64,000 bases of DNA from Candidatus Endobugula sertula (GCA_001723645.1 MDLC01000006.1:1-64000), one strand, 5' to 3'; numbered from the stretch's first letter, positions 39,901 through 48,794 are shown. The notes: generated from the sequence alone by a model not told the origin. A program made the numbers and translations.

Positions 39901-40997
39901 TAATAATCCATATCAGAATAGTCGTCGTTCTCAGAAGGTGGAAGATCCGTTGATTCCGTCAGTAGGGTGTCACAGACATAAGTAAACACTTCATCATAAT
40001 CGTAGTCACCTTCCTTCTCATCGTGACCTTTACGGCGACGGTATGCCACCAACGCGAGTCGATCTTCAGCGCGGGTGGTGTCCATCACCGCGATCATTCT
40101 GTCAATACGGCCTACCCATGGTTCAATCAAACCTTCACGTAGGGTATTGGGAGTACTCCAACTGCCATCGTATTTGCGATGTGCAATATTGATTTTGACC
40201 ATATAACCAGTAATCTCACCCGCGTCATCTTTTTCTTCAGCGACTTCGACCCAGCTGATATAGAGCCGATTGCTCATATAGATAGGCCGCACAGTACCCT
40301 CTTCTACCGACTCCAGAGGCAGATCGATACTGCGCCACTCATCCCAAGCACTGGAATATAGTTCCAGAAGAGCCGACTGCCCCTGACTCATATCCAGAGA
40401 GCGCCAGTAATACTGGTAAGGCTGACTACGGGTGCGGGCGACAAAAAATATTTTGTCATTATTAATGTCAATACCGTTTTCATAGCCGGTAAGCACTTTC
40501 AGATTACTGACGTCTTCAAAGTTATTTAAATATCCCAGTACCGCCTCCTGCACTGACTCGTCGCTGAGCTTGCCCTGATTCAGCGCTGACTCAAGCTGGA
40601 AAAAGAATTCGGTTTTACCTAGGCGTAAACTGGGGTCGACGTAAATTTCAGGATAAATCCGCAACTGTTGATTGGCCGCCCAATAACCATAACGATTGGC
40701 AAACTCCAGCCAGTTATACTTTTCCTCGAAGGTCATGCTTAAACCGGGTTCCAGATTCAGCAGAATCCGGTTGATATATTGCTGAATACTTTTGGTGGCC
40801 GAGGCAACACCTGCCGTTTGAACTTTATAGGAAACCTGAGTATCGAGCAGCAGGAAGTCATAGAGTTCATCAATATTCTCGATTCTCTGGCGATAAGGTT
40901 CCATACCCGGATCGTTAGGCACAATCTGACCCAGATAAAAGTCGACCAGGGCATCACGTAAATCTTCTTGTAATCTCGCTTCTAATGTATCGGACAT
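36918..40997 (-). CDS. TcA toxin subunit, C-terminal half (YenA2-type)
   Basis: This is the central and C-terminal part of the pentameric TcA pore-forming subunit. The 1359 residues include a neuraminidase-like beta region ('KIFFVARTRSQPYQYYWRSL', 'VRPIYMSNRLYISWVEVAEE'), long amphipathic helices of the channel at about residues 1000-1130 ('ALNAIAETITIDYHSSS', 'IDSINKQIERQQRQVQADNT'), and the C-terminal TcB-binding domain ('NDLYQGLLVGETLKLCLLQM', 'SVSLPMLVGPYQDVCATLTQ', 'FTLNFDDERFLPFEGTG'). The ATG at 40997 lies one base after the stop of the upstream gene (TAAGATG), with GGAG correctly placed, so an upstream extension of the open frame (to 41210) is not translated. Confidence 0.94.
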   Translation of the reverse strand: MSDTLEARLQEDLRDALVDFYLGQIVPNDPGMEPYRQRIENIDELYDFLLLDTQVSYKVQTAGVASATKSIQQYINRILLNLEPGLSMTFEEKYNWLEFANRYGYWAANQQLRIYPEIYVDPSLRLGKTEFFFQLESALNQGKLSDESVQEAVLGYLNNFEDVSNLKVLTGYENGIDINNDKIFFVARTRSQPYQYYWRSLDMSQGQSALLELYSSAWDEWRSIDLPLESVEEGTVRPIYMSNRLYISWVEVAEEKDDAGEITGYMVKINIAHRKYDGSWSTPNTLREGLIEPWVGRIDRMIAVMDTTRAEDRLALVAYRRRKGHDEKEGDYDYDEVFTYVCDTLLTESTDLPPSENDDYSDMDYYGAGIVWFYTRDPGNRGKDDDYIDLYQPDDIDKQYKELILYPLTTNTDWLIADAPVHGGGTVGENSISQKVKFIEGSINDLSITATSDYQHDFLKDGYDYQYILFCIWIENAGNLCYLDYVAYDASSYPSDGIKLETQCHLQPDWGNITIQSGFSFPVELAGDDPGARLTQKYSVGNKLRPLLQLKQNEQVEYLQFPEYDPKLGDDNVLDNEDVDDTIRLNTLFAKELISRANESIDKVLSWETQNITELPIHPGGKPEPIDLDGANGIYFWELFFHMPFLVSWRLNIEQRYEEANTWLYYLFDPNEEDDNPDLAAGKPRYWNSRPLLDKPEDTGASSLLEPSDPDAIAESEPIHYRKAIFNFYVRNVIDQADMEYRQLTPTSLILARLTYATASALLGPRPDIQLATTWEPILLKDAVLDTDSGVRSLEMQTEALPLLPVTHDSAITTQDNGLFLDPINMELTILWDDLEQRLYNLRHNLSIDGKELPTQLYDTPIDPRDLQSQRYQRMVATRNAGAMKLVVPHYRFQPMLSRAMTGVETLIQFGSTLLSLLERKDSLSYESFQMNQQLSLYNFTISLQQQAIDISEAELEVQELNLSAAQQRRDHYKSLYDEDVSQTEQEVIELQSCAASAIISAQASRTAAAVADLAPNVFGLATGGMNWGAPLNAIAETITIDYHSSSTKAESLSVSESYRRRRQDWEIQYKQAQSDIDSINKQIERQQRQVQADNTRLDQIQAEYEKSQILLEYFSARFTNESLYTWMISQLSSLYLQAYDSVMSVCLATESAWQYELGQFDTHFVQTGCWNDLYQGLLVGETLKLCLLQMDQAFTDKNARRLEITKTVSLKDTLSDWEAKLETLKTSGSIHFGLSETDHFVSDYTSAADRRIKSVGVSLPMLVGPYQDVCATLTQNFSLLSVSSLRTARQQVALSSGTDDSGMFTLNFDDERFLPFEGTGVESDWTLEFNNLTDERRQEMLDSLTDVILHIRYTARAT

Positions 40998-40998
40998 C

Positions 40999-43900
40999 TT
41001 AACTGTCTCCTTTGGTTCTGGATGCAGCAATGACCGCCTCACCAACGCTTTGATAATCTTTAAATAATGAGCTGGTACTATTGAGTTTTGCTGCTTGAAT
41101 AAGCGGTGTGGCCGATAAGCCAGTTTGCACAGAAAGTGCTTGCAATCGTCTGAGCCAATCAATCTGCAACAGGTTGGTGGCATGAGCGGGAGAGAACTCT
41201 GTGGTCGCATCCGCTATTTCGGTGGCACTCCAGTCCATAATATTGGCAAGTAACTGAGCGCACTCAAAGTCAAAGTCGTCGGCCTTGAGTGGGGCAACCG
41301 CCGGATTGGCATGTGCCAGATAATCCTGAATATCCTCTTCGGTATACACTGAACTGTCTAACAAGCCCCTATAGCTAGCCAGCAGATAAACCTCATCCAG
41401 TGGCAGTATCGCTTGCGCATCCGGCAAGCTTAACCAGGCAGGTTCCGCTATACGCAAAAACAACCAGTTGCGGCTGATACTGAATTGTTGCACTAGTGCT
41501 GTCCGCAGTAATAACACATAGGCCAGATCAAGTAACTCTTGTGGAATATCAACCAGCTCGATAAACGGACTATGATCAAGCAGCTGTGTAGCAAAATCAG
41601 TGACACTGCTGGCACTCCAACGCAATAGCAAGGTCACCAGCTCGCGGGCGACACCATATTCATTGGCCACTGCCGTTGCCATAATGTTTTCTTGGCCTGA
41701 CTTGGCCTGTTGGATAATCTGTTCCAGAACATCAGTTACATCAGCTGAGTCAAAACCCTGCAATTCACTGCTATTTTCTTCGAAAATCTTATCGACAATC
41801 GTCTCCAGCTCACTTCTCAAATACGCTTCTTCAGTCACCCCCCAATCCAGAGGGAACGTCTGCACGAGGCCATTATCGGCAACCAGACTTGCCAATACTG
41901 CTTTCCAATCGACAATTTGTGGTAATTCAGGACGTTCAAAACTGGCTTCTGTAAGCAATGATCCCGCTTGTAGCTGATTAACGATACCATTAAAAAATGT
42001 CACCATACCTGCGGTAGTTACAATCGCAGTTTCACCATTAAGCAACACATTCAATTGACTTGCCGTCATATCTACTTGGCCCAACCAGCTGATCAGTTCT
42101 TCCAGTAAGATAATGGCGTCCAGACTATCAATAGCAGTGTCGTCAATCACCGGATCAAGCAATAATGACAAAATGTCCGTATTTGTCTGTTTGCGTAATA
42201 CTGGCATTAATAACAAGCTTTCTTCCGGCGTTAAATGGAATAATTGTGGGATGTTAACTAAGCGGTACAGCATTGACATAACTACCAACGAACGGTTGAG
42301 GGTATCTTCCGGTAAATTCAACGCATGTTGAACCAGGGGGGCCAATGCTAAGAAGGTCTCGGTGGAAATCGCCAGCCCGGAACAGATTTGCTTCACCGTT
42401 TTGGCATCTGTCGCATCATCAACATCGTGTGTAGCCCGATAGTTGAACGTCATATTGTCCATGACAAAGGGGGTATCAAATAATGGTGGCTCGTTAAAGA
42501 TAGCATCAAAAAACGGTACTTCGGTACTACTGGCATAGGGACTGATTTGCTCAATAAATGCAGCAAAGACTTCTGGTTCCAGAGTATATTTATGATTCAG
42601 ATAATGATACAAACCCAGTGTACGCAAGGTATTGCGGTTGATAACCAAGTTGGGATTACCATCGGTTTCTACCTGCATAGCGGCGGTCAACAGTAAATCG
42701 AGTTTGGCATGGAGCAGACCGATCCAGCGCTGCAATCGCAAAAACCGATTAAGTCGATCGTAGCGGTATTCAGAGGTCGCTGCCATGTCTCTGCCGGTAT
42801 CAGTGCGCACAATACTTAAGGGATCAAGCTGCGCAGCATTAATATAGCGGGCACCATAATGATAGGTGTCAGGAAATACCTTATCGCTTTCTCCATTGAC
42901 AAACACCGCATTACTGAACTGCACATTGGGCGACACTATTGGCCGATAGTCGCCCTGACACAACATTTGTTCTACCTCAGCAATAGAGCCACTCACCTGC
43001 TGACCAAAGAACATAATTTGTTTGAGTTCCGGCACCTGCTCTAAGCTAATACCGTAATTGTTGAGAAAGAATGCCTCTGCCTCCGGTAACAGCAAGGCCT
43101 GATCATAACCCTCCGACGCAAGCGCAAAATAAAAGCTTAAGGTGAGAAAACCGTGATCATCACCTTCTTTCTGTGCATGTAGCGCTAAGTGACCAAAATA
43201 AGGACCATTGGCCAAGGTCGTATCGCTGATATCAGGATTGTCCTCCGGTACATAAGTGAGCTGCAACTGACGGCTATAGGGTGACTCATTATCAAAAGGC
43301 TGCATCCGCATTTTGGCACGTCGATAGGTCACCACATTGGTGGCACGCAAATTCAGAATAACCGGATTATTCCCCTCACCATCTCGGCATTCTACTGTCA
43401 CCATTTCATAGGCTGTGGCTGCGCTGGATAAATTCGGGTCGTTAGTATGTGTTAATGTCTCAGGGCCGGTTACCACACTACTCTGTTGATCCTCCGATGC
43501 CACAACATAGGCGTGATATGTCAGATCATCATCCGGTTGGGTTTCCGTGGTACTGGCGCTACGATACGGGGCGACTTTAAGTCGATCAAGTGTGAGTTGA
43601 GTTTGTGCAAACACACTGTCTTCGGTCAGCAGTTGCATTTTTTGCGGACTTAGCAGGGTAGCCGCTAGCAATATTTCGTCACGCTGTACCTTGCTGATAT
43701 TCCAGGGTAGTTGATGGTCCAGAGCCTGAATCACCCTGCTGAGGCTGGCGTCTTGTTCTGCCAGCCCCAGATTGATTTGGTTAACCGGCAGATTGTAAGG
43801 CAGCGCAAAAGGGTAACGGGTTTCTCCCAGCACTTTGTGTACAGGTTCACCAGCGTTAACAAACGTATCAATATAACGCCGTGCACTAAGAGTAAGCACA

Positions 43901-44562
43901 CCATTGACCACGCCAAGTTCCGGAATTTCCTGATAGGTGGTGTCACTATTGAGGAGCAATTCCGCAATATCAGGACGACGTTTATCCAACGTTACCGCTG
44001 TTGCCGAGGAATCCACATCCAGTTGTTGCACAAACTTGTACAGTTCAACCAGATAACTCACCGGCGAATCAATCGCCTCCACTTCTCCAGACCGGCAAAA
44101 ATCAAACCAGGGTTCGGGAAACAGATCACTGTAAGCAGGGAGTTCACCCTCATTCACTTCGGCGGGCACCGTCGTTGAAACATGTGCGCGTTTTGCTGCA
44201 CGGGTATGATTGACCCGACGCAGACGTTGCCGACGCTGACGTTGAGCCAACTGATTGGCAAAGCTGACAGCATTGTCATAAATATCTGCCGCTTTACCGG
44301 CAAAGCTAATATCGTGACGACGGATAAAACGTTGTCGGGAAACCGCAACAATATCAAATACTGAGCGATAACCCAGACCGGTTAAACGTTCCATTATGCC
44401 GGCTCTGACAGTTGCTACTGTGGCTGATCTGGTTAACGGTGGTGCCGAAGCAACTGCTCTGGTCATTTTGCTGCGGTCAGTTAATACGGTAGCAGCGAGC
44501 AATGATGATATCTCGGGAATAGCCTGGTTGTGTATGGTCTGTGTCTTATAATCAAGACTCAT
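40999..44562 (-). CDS. TcA toxin subunit, N-terminal half (YenA1-type)
   Basis: This 1187-residue protein supplies the alpha-helical outer shell of TcA. It has a VRP1/SpvA-like start ('TRSATVATVRAGIMERLTGL', 'VFDIVAVSRQRFIRRHDISF'), a helical domain after 'SPVSYLVELYKFVQQLDVD' with the typical 'RRPDIAELLLNSDTTYQEIP', and a C-terminal helical repeat region ending 'LQIDWLRRLQALSVQTGLSA'. The ATG at 44562 (MSLDYKTQ) follows AGGAGG at ideal spacing and is preferred over the ATG at 44577. Most TcA proteins are one chain; here, as in Y. entomophaga (YenA1/YenA2) and some Photorhabdus loci, the gene is divided. It lies 218 bp after chitinase 1. Confidence 0.93.
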   Translation of the reverse strand: MSLDYKTQTIHNQAIPEISSLLAATVLTDRSKMTRAVASAPPLTRSATVATVRAGIMERLTGLGYRSVFDIVAVSRQRFIRRHDISFAGKAADIYDNAVSFANQLAQRQRRQRLRRVNHTRAAKRAHVSTTVPAEVNEGELPAYSDLFPEPWFDFCRSGEVEAIDSPVSYLVELYKFVQQLDVDSSATAVTLDKRRPDIAELLLNSDTTYQEIPELGVVNGVLTLSARRYIDTFVNAGEPVHKVLGETRYPFALPYNLPVNQINLGLAEQDASLSRVIQALDHQLPWNISKVQRDEILLAATLLSPQKMQLLTEDSVFAQTQLTLDRLKVAPYRSASTTETQPDDDLTYHAYVVASEDQQSSVVTGPETLTHTNDPNLSSAATAYEMVTVECRDGEGNNPVILNLRATNVVTYRRAKMRMQPFDNESPYSRQLQLTYVPEDNPDISDTTLANGPYFGHLALHAQKEGDDHGFLTLSFYFALASEGYDQALLLPEAEAFFLNNYGISLEQVPELKQIMFFGQQVSGSIAEVEQMLCQGDYRPIVSPNVQFSNAVFVNGESDKVFPDTYHYGARYINAAQLDPLSIVRTDTGRDMAATSEYRYDRLNRFLRLQRWIGLLHAKLDLLLTAAMQVETDGNPNLVINRNTLRTLGLYHYLNHKYTLEPEVFAAFIEQISPYASSTEVPFFDAIFNEPPLFDTPFVMDNMTFNYRATHDVDDATDAKTVKQICSGLAISTETFLALAPLVQHALNLPEDTLNRSLVVMSMLYRLVNIPQLFHLTPEESLLLMPVLRKQTNTDILSLLLDPVIDDTAIDSLDAIILLEELISWLGQVDMTASQLNVLLNGETAIVTTAGMVTFFNGIVNQLQAGSLLTEASFERPELPQIVDWKAVLASLVADNGLVQTFPLDWGVTEEAYLRSELETIVDKIFEENSSELQGFDSADVTDVLEQIIQQAKSGQENIMATAVANEYGVARELVTLLLRWSASSVTDFATQLLDHSPFIELVDIPQELLDLAYVLLLRTALVQQFSISRNWLFLRIAEPAWLSLPDAQAILPLDEVYLLASYRGLLDSSVYTEEDIQDYLAHANPAVAPLKADDFDFECAQLLANIMDWSATEIADATTEFSPAHATNLLQIDWLRRLQALSVQTGLSATPLIQAAKLNSTSSLFKDYQSVGEAVIAASRTKGDS

Positions 44563-44779
44563 TATAACCTCCTTCATTCATTATTGAGTTCAGGTGCACA
44601 TCTACTTTTTGTCGCCGCGATCACCGCGTTGCTGGTTGTTAGAGGTACACATTAATTGCGTTACAACCGGAGCATAACCACTATAAAACGAGTTAGGTTG
44701 GTCGTTACCACAGCACTACTATGCATAAGTAATCAGTAGTGGTTCTACTCCAGAACGGTGCCGGAATGCATTAAGGTAT

Positions 44780-46492
44780 CTATGACTGGCACTCGTTACA
44801 TGGTCCCTCTCTGGGTTGGTCTTCTGGCGGCAGTTCAGGGACGTGACCATCACCACCTTCGTTAGCGCCTTCAAAGTAAAATCGCTGCATATCAATCCCA
44901 CCTTCAGCCGCAATCCTGCCGAGCCCTTCACAAGCAGCGTTGGTCAGCAGGCCGTTATCCTGATCACCCGACCAAATAAACAGGCCACCTAAACCTTTTT
45001 GCTTAACATACCGTGCTTTTTCCCTTACCGAACGCGGTGTGTCGATTGACATAAATACGCGACTTTTTTCGTTATAAAGGAAATCGGCATTGCAGACGTT
45101 ATCGGTGTATAGCTTAAAATCATTGAATGCCGGGTTATCCTTATCTTCCAGATTAAGATAGTTATAAATAATATCCGGCCACTCAGTGACACTGGCTTCA
45201 AAACTGCCAACAGTGGGTTGATCGTTTGATGCCTTGTAAGTACCGACTAATGGCGAAACTTGGTGCAAATCAGTGACACGCGAACTGCGGCTATAACCCG
45301 CATAGCCGATAAAGATTTTTTTGGGGTTATCAACCTGACCACCGTCCTTACTAAGCAGATAATCCACCGCCTCTTCGATAGAATATCTGGAATAACGATC
45401 ATTTGATTCGCGATGCAGATTGGTGTGATGGCTTAAATTGCCGCCATCGTTCAGATTTAAGGTAAATAAGTCATAAGACATCAGATTAATGCCATCCACC
45501 CCAGCTGTAATCAGGGCGGGAATATTGGCTGCCTTGATTTTGGCGATATCCGCCGAAATAGCGATACTGATGCCCACATGAGAATACCTATCTTTAATCT
45601 CTTTTATTAACGAGGCAAAGTTTTTACCATCCTTAGAATCATAGGGGTTACCAGCTCCCTCCGAACCGGGATACTCCCAGTCAAGATCAAGATGGGTAAA
45701 CATGGGGAAAGCGGTTAAAATACGAGACAGGCTTTCAATAAATATGTGACGTTTCTCAGGATCTGCACACAGTGCAGAAAAAGGACAGCTCAAACTCCAG
45801 CCACCGATACTTAAGGCAATCGTCTTACCACTCGCTTGCAGCTTGGCCAGTCCACCGAGTACACCTTGCGCGTTTTCCTGATTAAAACTCCCCTCTACGT
45901 CATCAGATTTCCAACCATTAAAACCACAATTCAGATAAGACAGGACATCCCCCCACCCATCAAGAAATGTGACTTTATTCTCGTGGTTTGGAACGTCGCC
46001 CGAAGAGTCGGCAATACCAAAATCTGCAGCGGCTTTATCAACCGTTGCCTTCATCTCCTTCGTAGTCTGATTACCAATAATCCCGGCAAAGCCAATCACC
46101 ACCTTGTCAAAAGGTGAGTCTTCCAGGCGCATGATATCGCCACTGCGCCCTCCGGTAGCATAACCCCCCGGCTCAGTAGGCCCATCACCATGACGATCAT
46201 CATATTGAGCCCAGTCGGTGAAATAACAGAAGACGCTATAGTCATCGGCAGCAGAACCTGAATAGTCGTTATAGACATATTTCATCACCCTGGCCGGAGT
46301 GTAGGTTAGATTTTCCGGTTTGTTGGTTGCTTGATCCTCTGCAGGCTTAAATGCATTGGCCTGGTAAGTTTGTTCAGCCGCGCCCACCGCCCAATAGTTA
46401 CCAGCACACAGGGTTCCTGGGTCACCATCATTTACGAGGTCACTTTCTCTCGCTCCACCCGTATTAATAGATGCAGATTTACTTTTATCCAT
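44780..46492 (-). CDS. GH18 chitinase (Chi1-type Tc-associated protein)
   Basis: This 570-residue single-domain GH18 chitinase is the first gene of the Tc operon. It shows 'YSVFCYFTDWAQYD' (first barrel strand), 'IALSIGGWSLSCPF' (SxGG motif), 'HLDLDWEYPGSEG' (catalytic D-x-D-x-E intact), 'INLMSYDLF' and 'GGLFIWSGDQDNG'. There is no signal peptide ('MDKSKSASINTGG') and no obvious chitin-binding module, though the first 80 residues are not catalytic. GGAGTG lies eight bases before the ATG. It is related to, but clearly distinct from, the two GH18 units downstream. In YenTc, Chi1 is part of the secreted complex; chitin degradation in the gut lining or cuticle of an invertebrate host is the likely role. 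Confidence 0.92.
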   Translation of the reverse strand: MDKSKSASINTGGARESDLVNDGDPGTLCAGNYWAVGAAEQTYQANAFKPAEDQATNKPENLTYTPARVMKYVYNDYSGSAADDYSVFCYFTDWAQYDDRHGDGPTEPGGYATGGRSGDIMRLEDSPFDKVVIGFAGIIGNQTTKEMKATVDKAAADFGIADSSGDVPNHENKVTFLDGWGDVLSYLNCGFNGWKSDDVEGSFNQENAQGVLGGLAKLQASGKTIALSIGGWSLSCPFSALCADPEKRHIFIESLSRILTAFPMFTHLDLDWEYPGSEGAGNPYDSKDGKNFASLIKEIKDRYSHVGISIAISADIAKIKAANIPALITAGVDGINLMSYDLFTLNLNDGGNLSHHTNLHRESNDRYSRYSIEEAVDYLLSKDGGQVDNPKKIFIGYAGYSRSSRVTDLHQVSPLVGTYKASNDQPTVGSFEASVTEWPDIIYNYLNLEDKDNPAFNDFKLYTDNVCNADFLYNEKSRVFMSIDTPRSVREKARYVKQKGLGGLFIWSGDQDNGLLTNAACEGLGRIAAEGGIDMQRFYFEGANEGGDGHVPELPPEDQPREGPCNECQS

Positions 46493-46954
46493 ATTAGTTC
46501 ACTCCACTGATTTTGTATGAAAAATATTTTTAAGAAGCCTCTGATTTATTTAGTTAAAGATAAATTTTTTCAGCAAAACAATACGATCCAATGTACAAAG
46601 TACAAGCAGATGCTGTTATCGCTAAAAACTATAGCCAGTAAAAAATTTATGGCCTAATCAGAGGTTGTTCAATTAAAGCATGCTTAATAAAGCGATTGCT
46701 AATCATCGAAATATCGCCGCCTTATTTACCAAACACGATTCCTGAAAAATAAAATAACATATTCAATATCAAAAAAAATGAACCAATCAACACTTAAAAT
46801 AATTTTCATTTATTTCAACATAATACAAAAAATGTAAATTGGTTATTCACATAGAGACAGAAATTCTCTGCTCGTCTACCAAGAATGGAATGAAGCTAAT
46901 ATATTTCAGTCGTTACAATGTTTATTAACGGATAAACTTTATTTACTGTTCACG
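46493..46954 (-). other. AT-rich region upstream of the Tc operon, with an inverted repeat
   Basis: These 462 bp have no credible gene and must contain the promoter of the chitinase-TcA-TcB-TcC operon. CCTCTGATT at 46538-46546 is repeated inverted as AATCAGAGG at 46656-46664, and the similarity extends weakly outward on both sides, which gives about 135 bp between imperfect terminal repeats. This could be a second small MITE-like insertion or a large operator-like palindrome. The rest is strongly AT-rich without a recognisable binding site. Confidence 0.45.
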
Positions 46955-47942
46955 CTATCGATTAAAAGCATAAAATACATACCCGTAGCGAATGAAATTT
47001 AGTAGTTGAGGTTCTGGGGATATTTCCCCATGATGTAACACTTCCAGCTGTAGCAAAAATATCATAGGGGCTGCAGAGGCATGTACTATGTTAGCTTTAT
47101 CACTATTCTGCTCAAAGTATTGATGATACGCTTCACCACGATTGAGAGCGCGCTGCACATACTGCCTCAAGTTGGCATCGTTGATATAATCCAATAGATA
47201 TTGCGCTGTAATCAAGTGATTATATTCGGCAAGTGCTTGCAAAAGTGGGTGCCGTTCGTCATAACTTGATAATTTTTTCATAAGCATGACTTGCGTCATG
47301 TTTCTTTCTCGTAACGTTACTGCAATGCGTTGAATATCATCCCAACGCTTGATAATAATATTCGTATTGATGGTTTTTTAGTGATCGCTGAAGTGACTCA
47401 TCGGCTTGGCTTTTAATATCAAACATAAGTTCAACCATATCACCAAAACTGGCGTAACGGGGTGCAAATGTGTCACTAAATAAATCCAGCAAAGAAAAAT
47501 TGACGTGATTGACACCGTGGGTATTTGTAGATAAAACATCGGGTTTTATATCGGATGTATTATTCTGTAATAAATTAAAAATGTAGTGCGACTCGTGTTC
47601 ATTTGACCCGATAACACGCGAGTTCCAATGCTGCATGGTCAGCCACTGACGTCATGGAGAATACGCTTTTGTTCTTACCAAAATATTTTGAAGAATAGCG
47701 TGTTCTAAACGTTTCTAACCAACTTTCAAATTTTTGACCATCAGCGCTTGCATGAATAAGGTCTGCCTGAGTATTGTAGTATTTAAAGATATCCAATTTG
47801 GCCAACGCATTGTTAATAACATCATTAGCTTCGCGTAGAGTTTCCAGGCGTAAATAGTTGGCTTGCAAGGTTTTGAGATCATCGTAATTTCGATCAGAGA
47901 TATTGGCAATCCCATAGAGACCACATTTGGTTCCATTGCCAA
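46955..47942 (-). pseudogene. Tn3-family transposase (tnpA), C-terminal half, multiply frameshifted
   Basis: Three frames in succession match the DDE region of Tn3-family TnpA. They are 'QANYLRLETLREANDVINNA' with 'SADGQKFESWLETFRTRYSS' (47880-47640), 'GSNEHESHYIFNLLQNNTSD' with 'STNTHGVNHVNFSLLDLFS' (47636-47340), and 'YLLDYINDANLRQYVQRALN' followed by RGEAYHQ (47299-47050). There are frameshifts near 47640 and 47300, and the N-terminal half is absent. The last part after RGEAYHQ also departs from the family. It is a dead transposase at the promoter-side edge of the Tc island. Confidence 0.88.
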
Positions 47943-47964
47943 TAATAGCGGCGATTAAATGGTG

Positions 47965-47981
47965 AGAGAGGATAAATAAAA
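47965..47981. repeat. 17-bp direct repeat, right copy at the edge of the Tc island
   Basis: AGAGAGGATAAATAAAA matches 19875-19891 in the same orientation. It lies about 20 bp outside the detectable Tn3-type transposase remnant and before the conserved lipoprotein gene. Confidence 0.4.
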
Positions 47982-48113
47982 ACGATTGTTGGATTTCCCC
48001 CCATATCTAAACAAACGAGAACCCCGCAAAGTGTGAGTCAGCACAGTTGATGCTTTTCATACACATTGTCATGGGCTGGGAGCAGGAAATCAGGTCATTC
48101 TCTTATTATCCCT

Positions 48114-48794
48114 CTACAAGGGTACAAACACCGCTTGCGCTACACTATGGGCGACACTATTAACTGTACGCCGATTCTGATCGGCCGCAATCAAAGCCAT
48201 CATATCCTGCATCGATATGAGTTTAGCGACTAGACGTTCAAAACTGAGATTAATTTCTGGGCCGTTAAGTTCTGTCGATAATAGTAGTAGCTCCCCTCGG
48301 GTGTCTGTCTCGGTTCTCAGTCGCCAAGAGAAGATTTCAATATTACGAGCTGAGTTATAGAGTTTTTGTTCATCCAGCTTGTCAAATAGAAAAAATTCTG
48401 TATGGTAACCATAGCTCTTATGTATCATGCTGAGCAAACCACCAACCAGAGTAAAGACTCTATCTCCTTCGTAGTACTCATTAAAGGCATGGTTTAATAA
48501 CTCAACACCCTCACGACCATCAATCAATAAAGGTGCCCCGTTTGCTAGGGAGGCTTTTAGTCTGTTAACTTGGGCATCAATAGTAGGTTCAAGCTGTTTT
48601 TGAAGCTCTCTGGGGTTACGCTGATATAGCTTAACCATCATGTCATAGAGCCCCTCCTCTACTGCTTTTCGATGGGAATCAGCCACAAAATCAATGTCAG
48701 CCTTACCTAACTGCTTAACATTAAAGGGAGAGCCACAACCGACCATTAAAAGGGATAATAACAAGAATAGTGAAAATAGCGCTTTTTTCTTCAT
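48114..48794 (-). CDS. Putative lipoprotein of unknown function
   Basis: The product of about 226 residues starts 'MKKKALFSLFLLLSLLMVGC', a lipoprotein signal peptide with cysteine as the processing site, so it should be membrane-anchored and periplasmic. The mature part is mainly helical with acidic and basic clusters ('QLEPTIDAQVNRLKASLANG', 'NIEIFSWRLRTETDTRGELL'). I do not recognise a family. The ATG at 48794 is used because the TTG five codons earlier has no better ribosome-binding site. It diverges from mfd with about 120 bp between the starts and appears to be the first backbone gene beyond the island. Confidence 0.7.
   Translation of the reverse strand: MKKKALFSLFLLLSLLMVGCGSPFNVKQLGKADIDFVADSHRKAVEEGLYDMMVKLYQRNPRELQKQLEPTIDAQVNRLKASLANGAPLLIDGREGVELLNHAFNEYYEGDRVFTLVGGLLSMIHKSYGYHTEFFLFDKLDEQKLYNSARNIEIFSWRLRTETDTRGELLLLSTELNGPEINLSFERLVAKLISMQDMMALIAADQNRRTVNSVAHSVAQAVFVPL

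Noticed and set aside
40998..41210. In-frame upstream extension of the second TcA gene
   Set aside because: It lies inside the first TcA gene in another frame; the ATG at 40997 has a proper ribosome-binding site and matches the family start.
43711..44178. 155-codon plus-strand frame inside the first TcA gene
   Set aside because: Antisense shadow of a strongly supported coding region.
44714..44741. Stem CACTACT / AGTAGTG between chitinase 1 and the first TcA gene
   Set aside because: Long loop, no T run; not convincing as a terminator.
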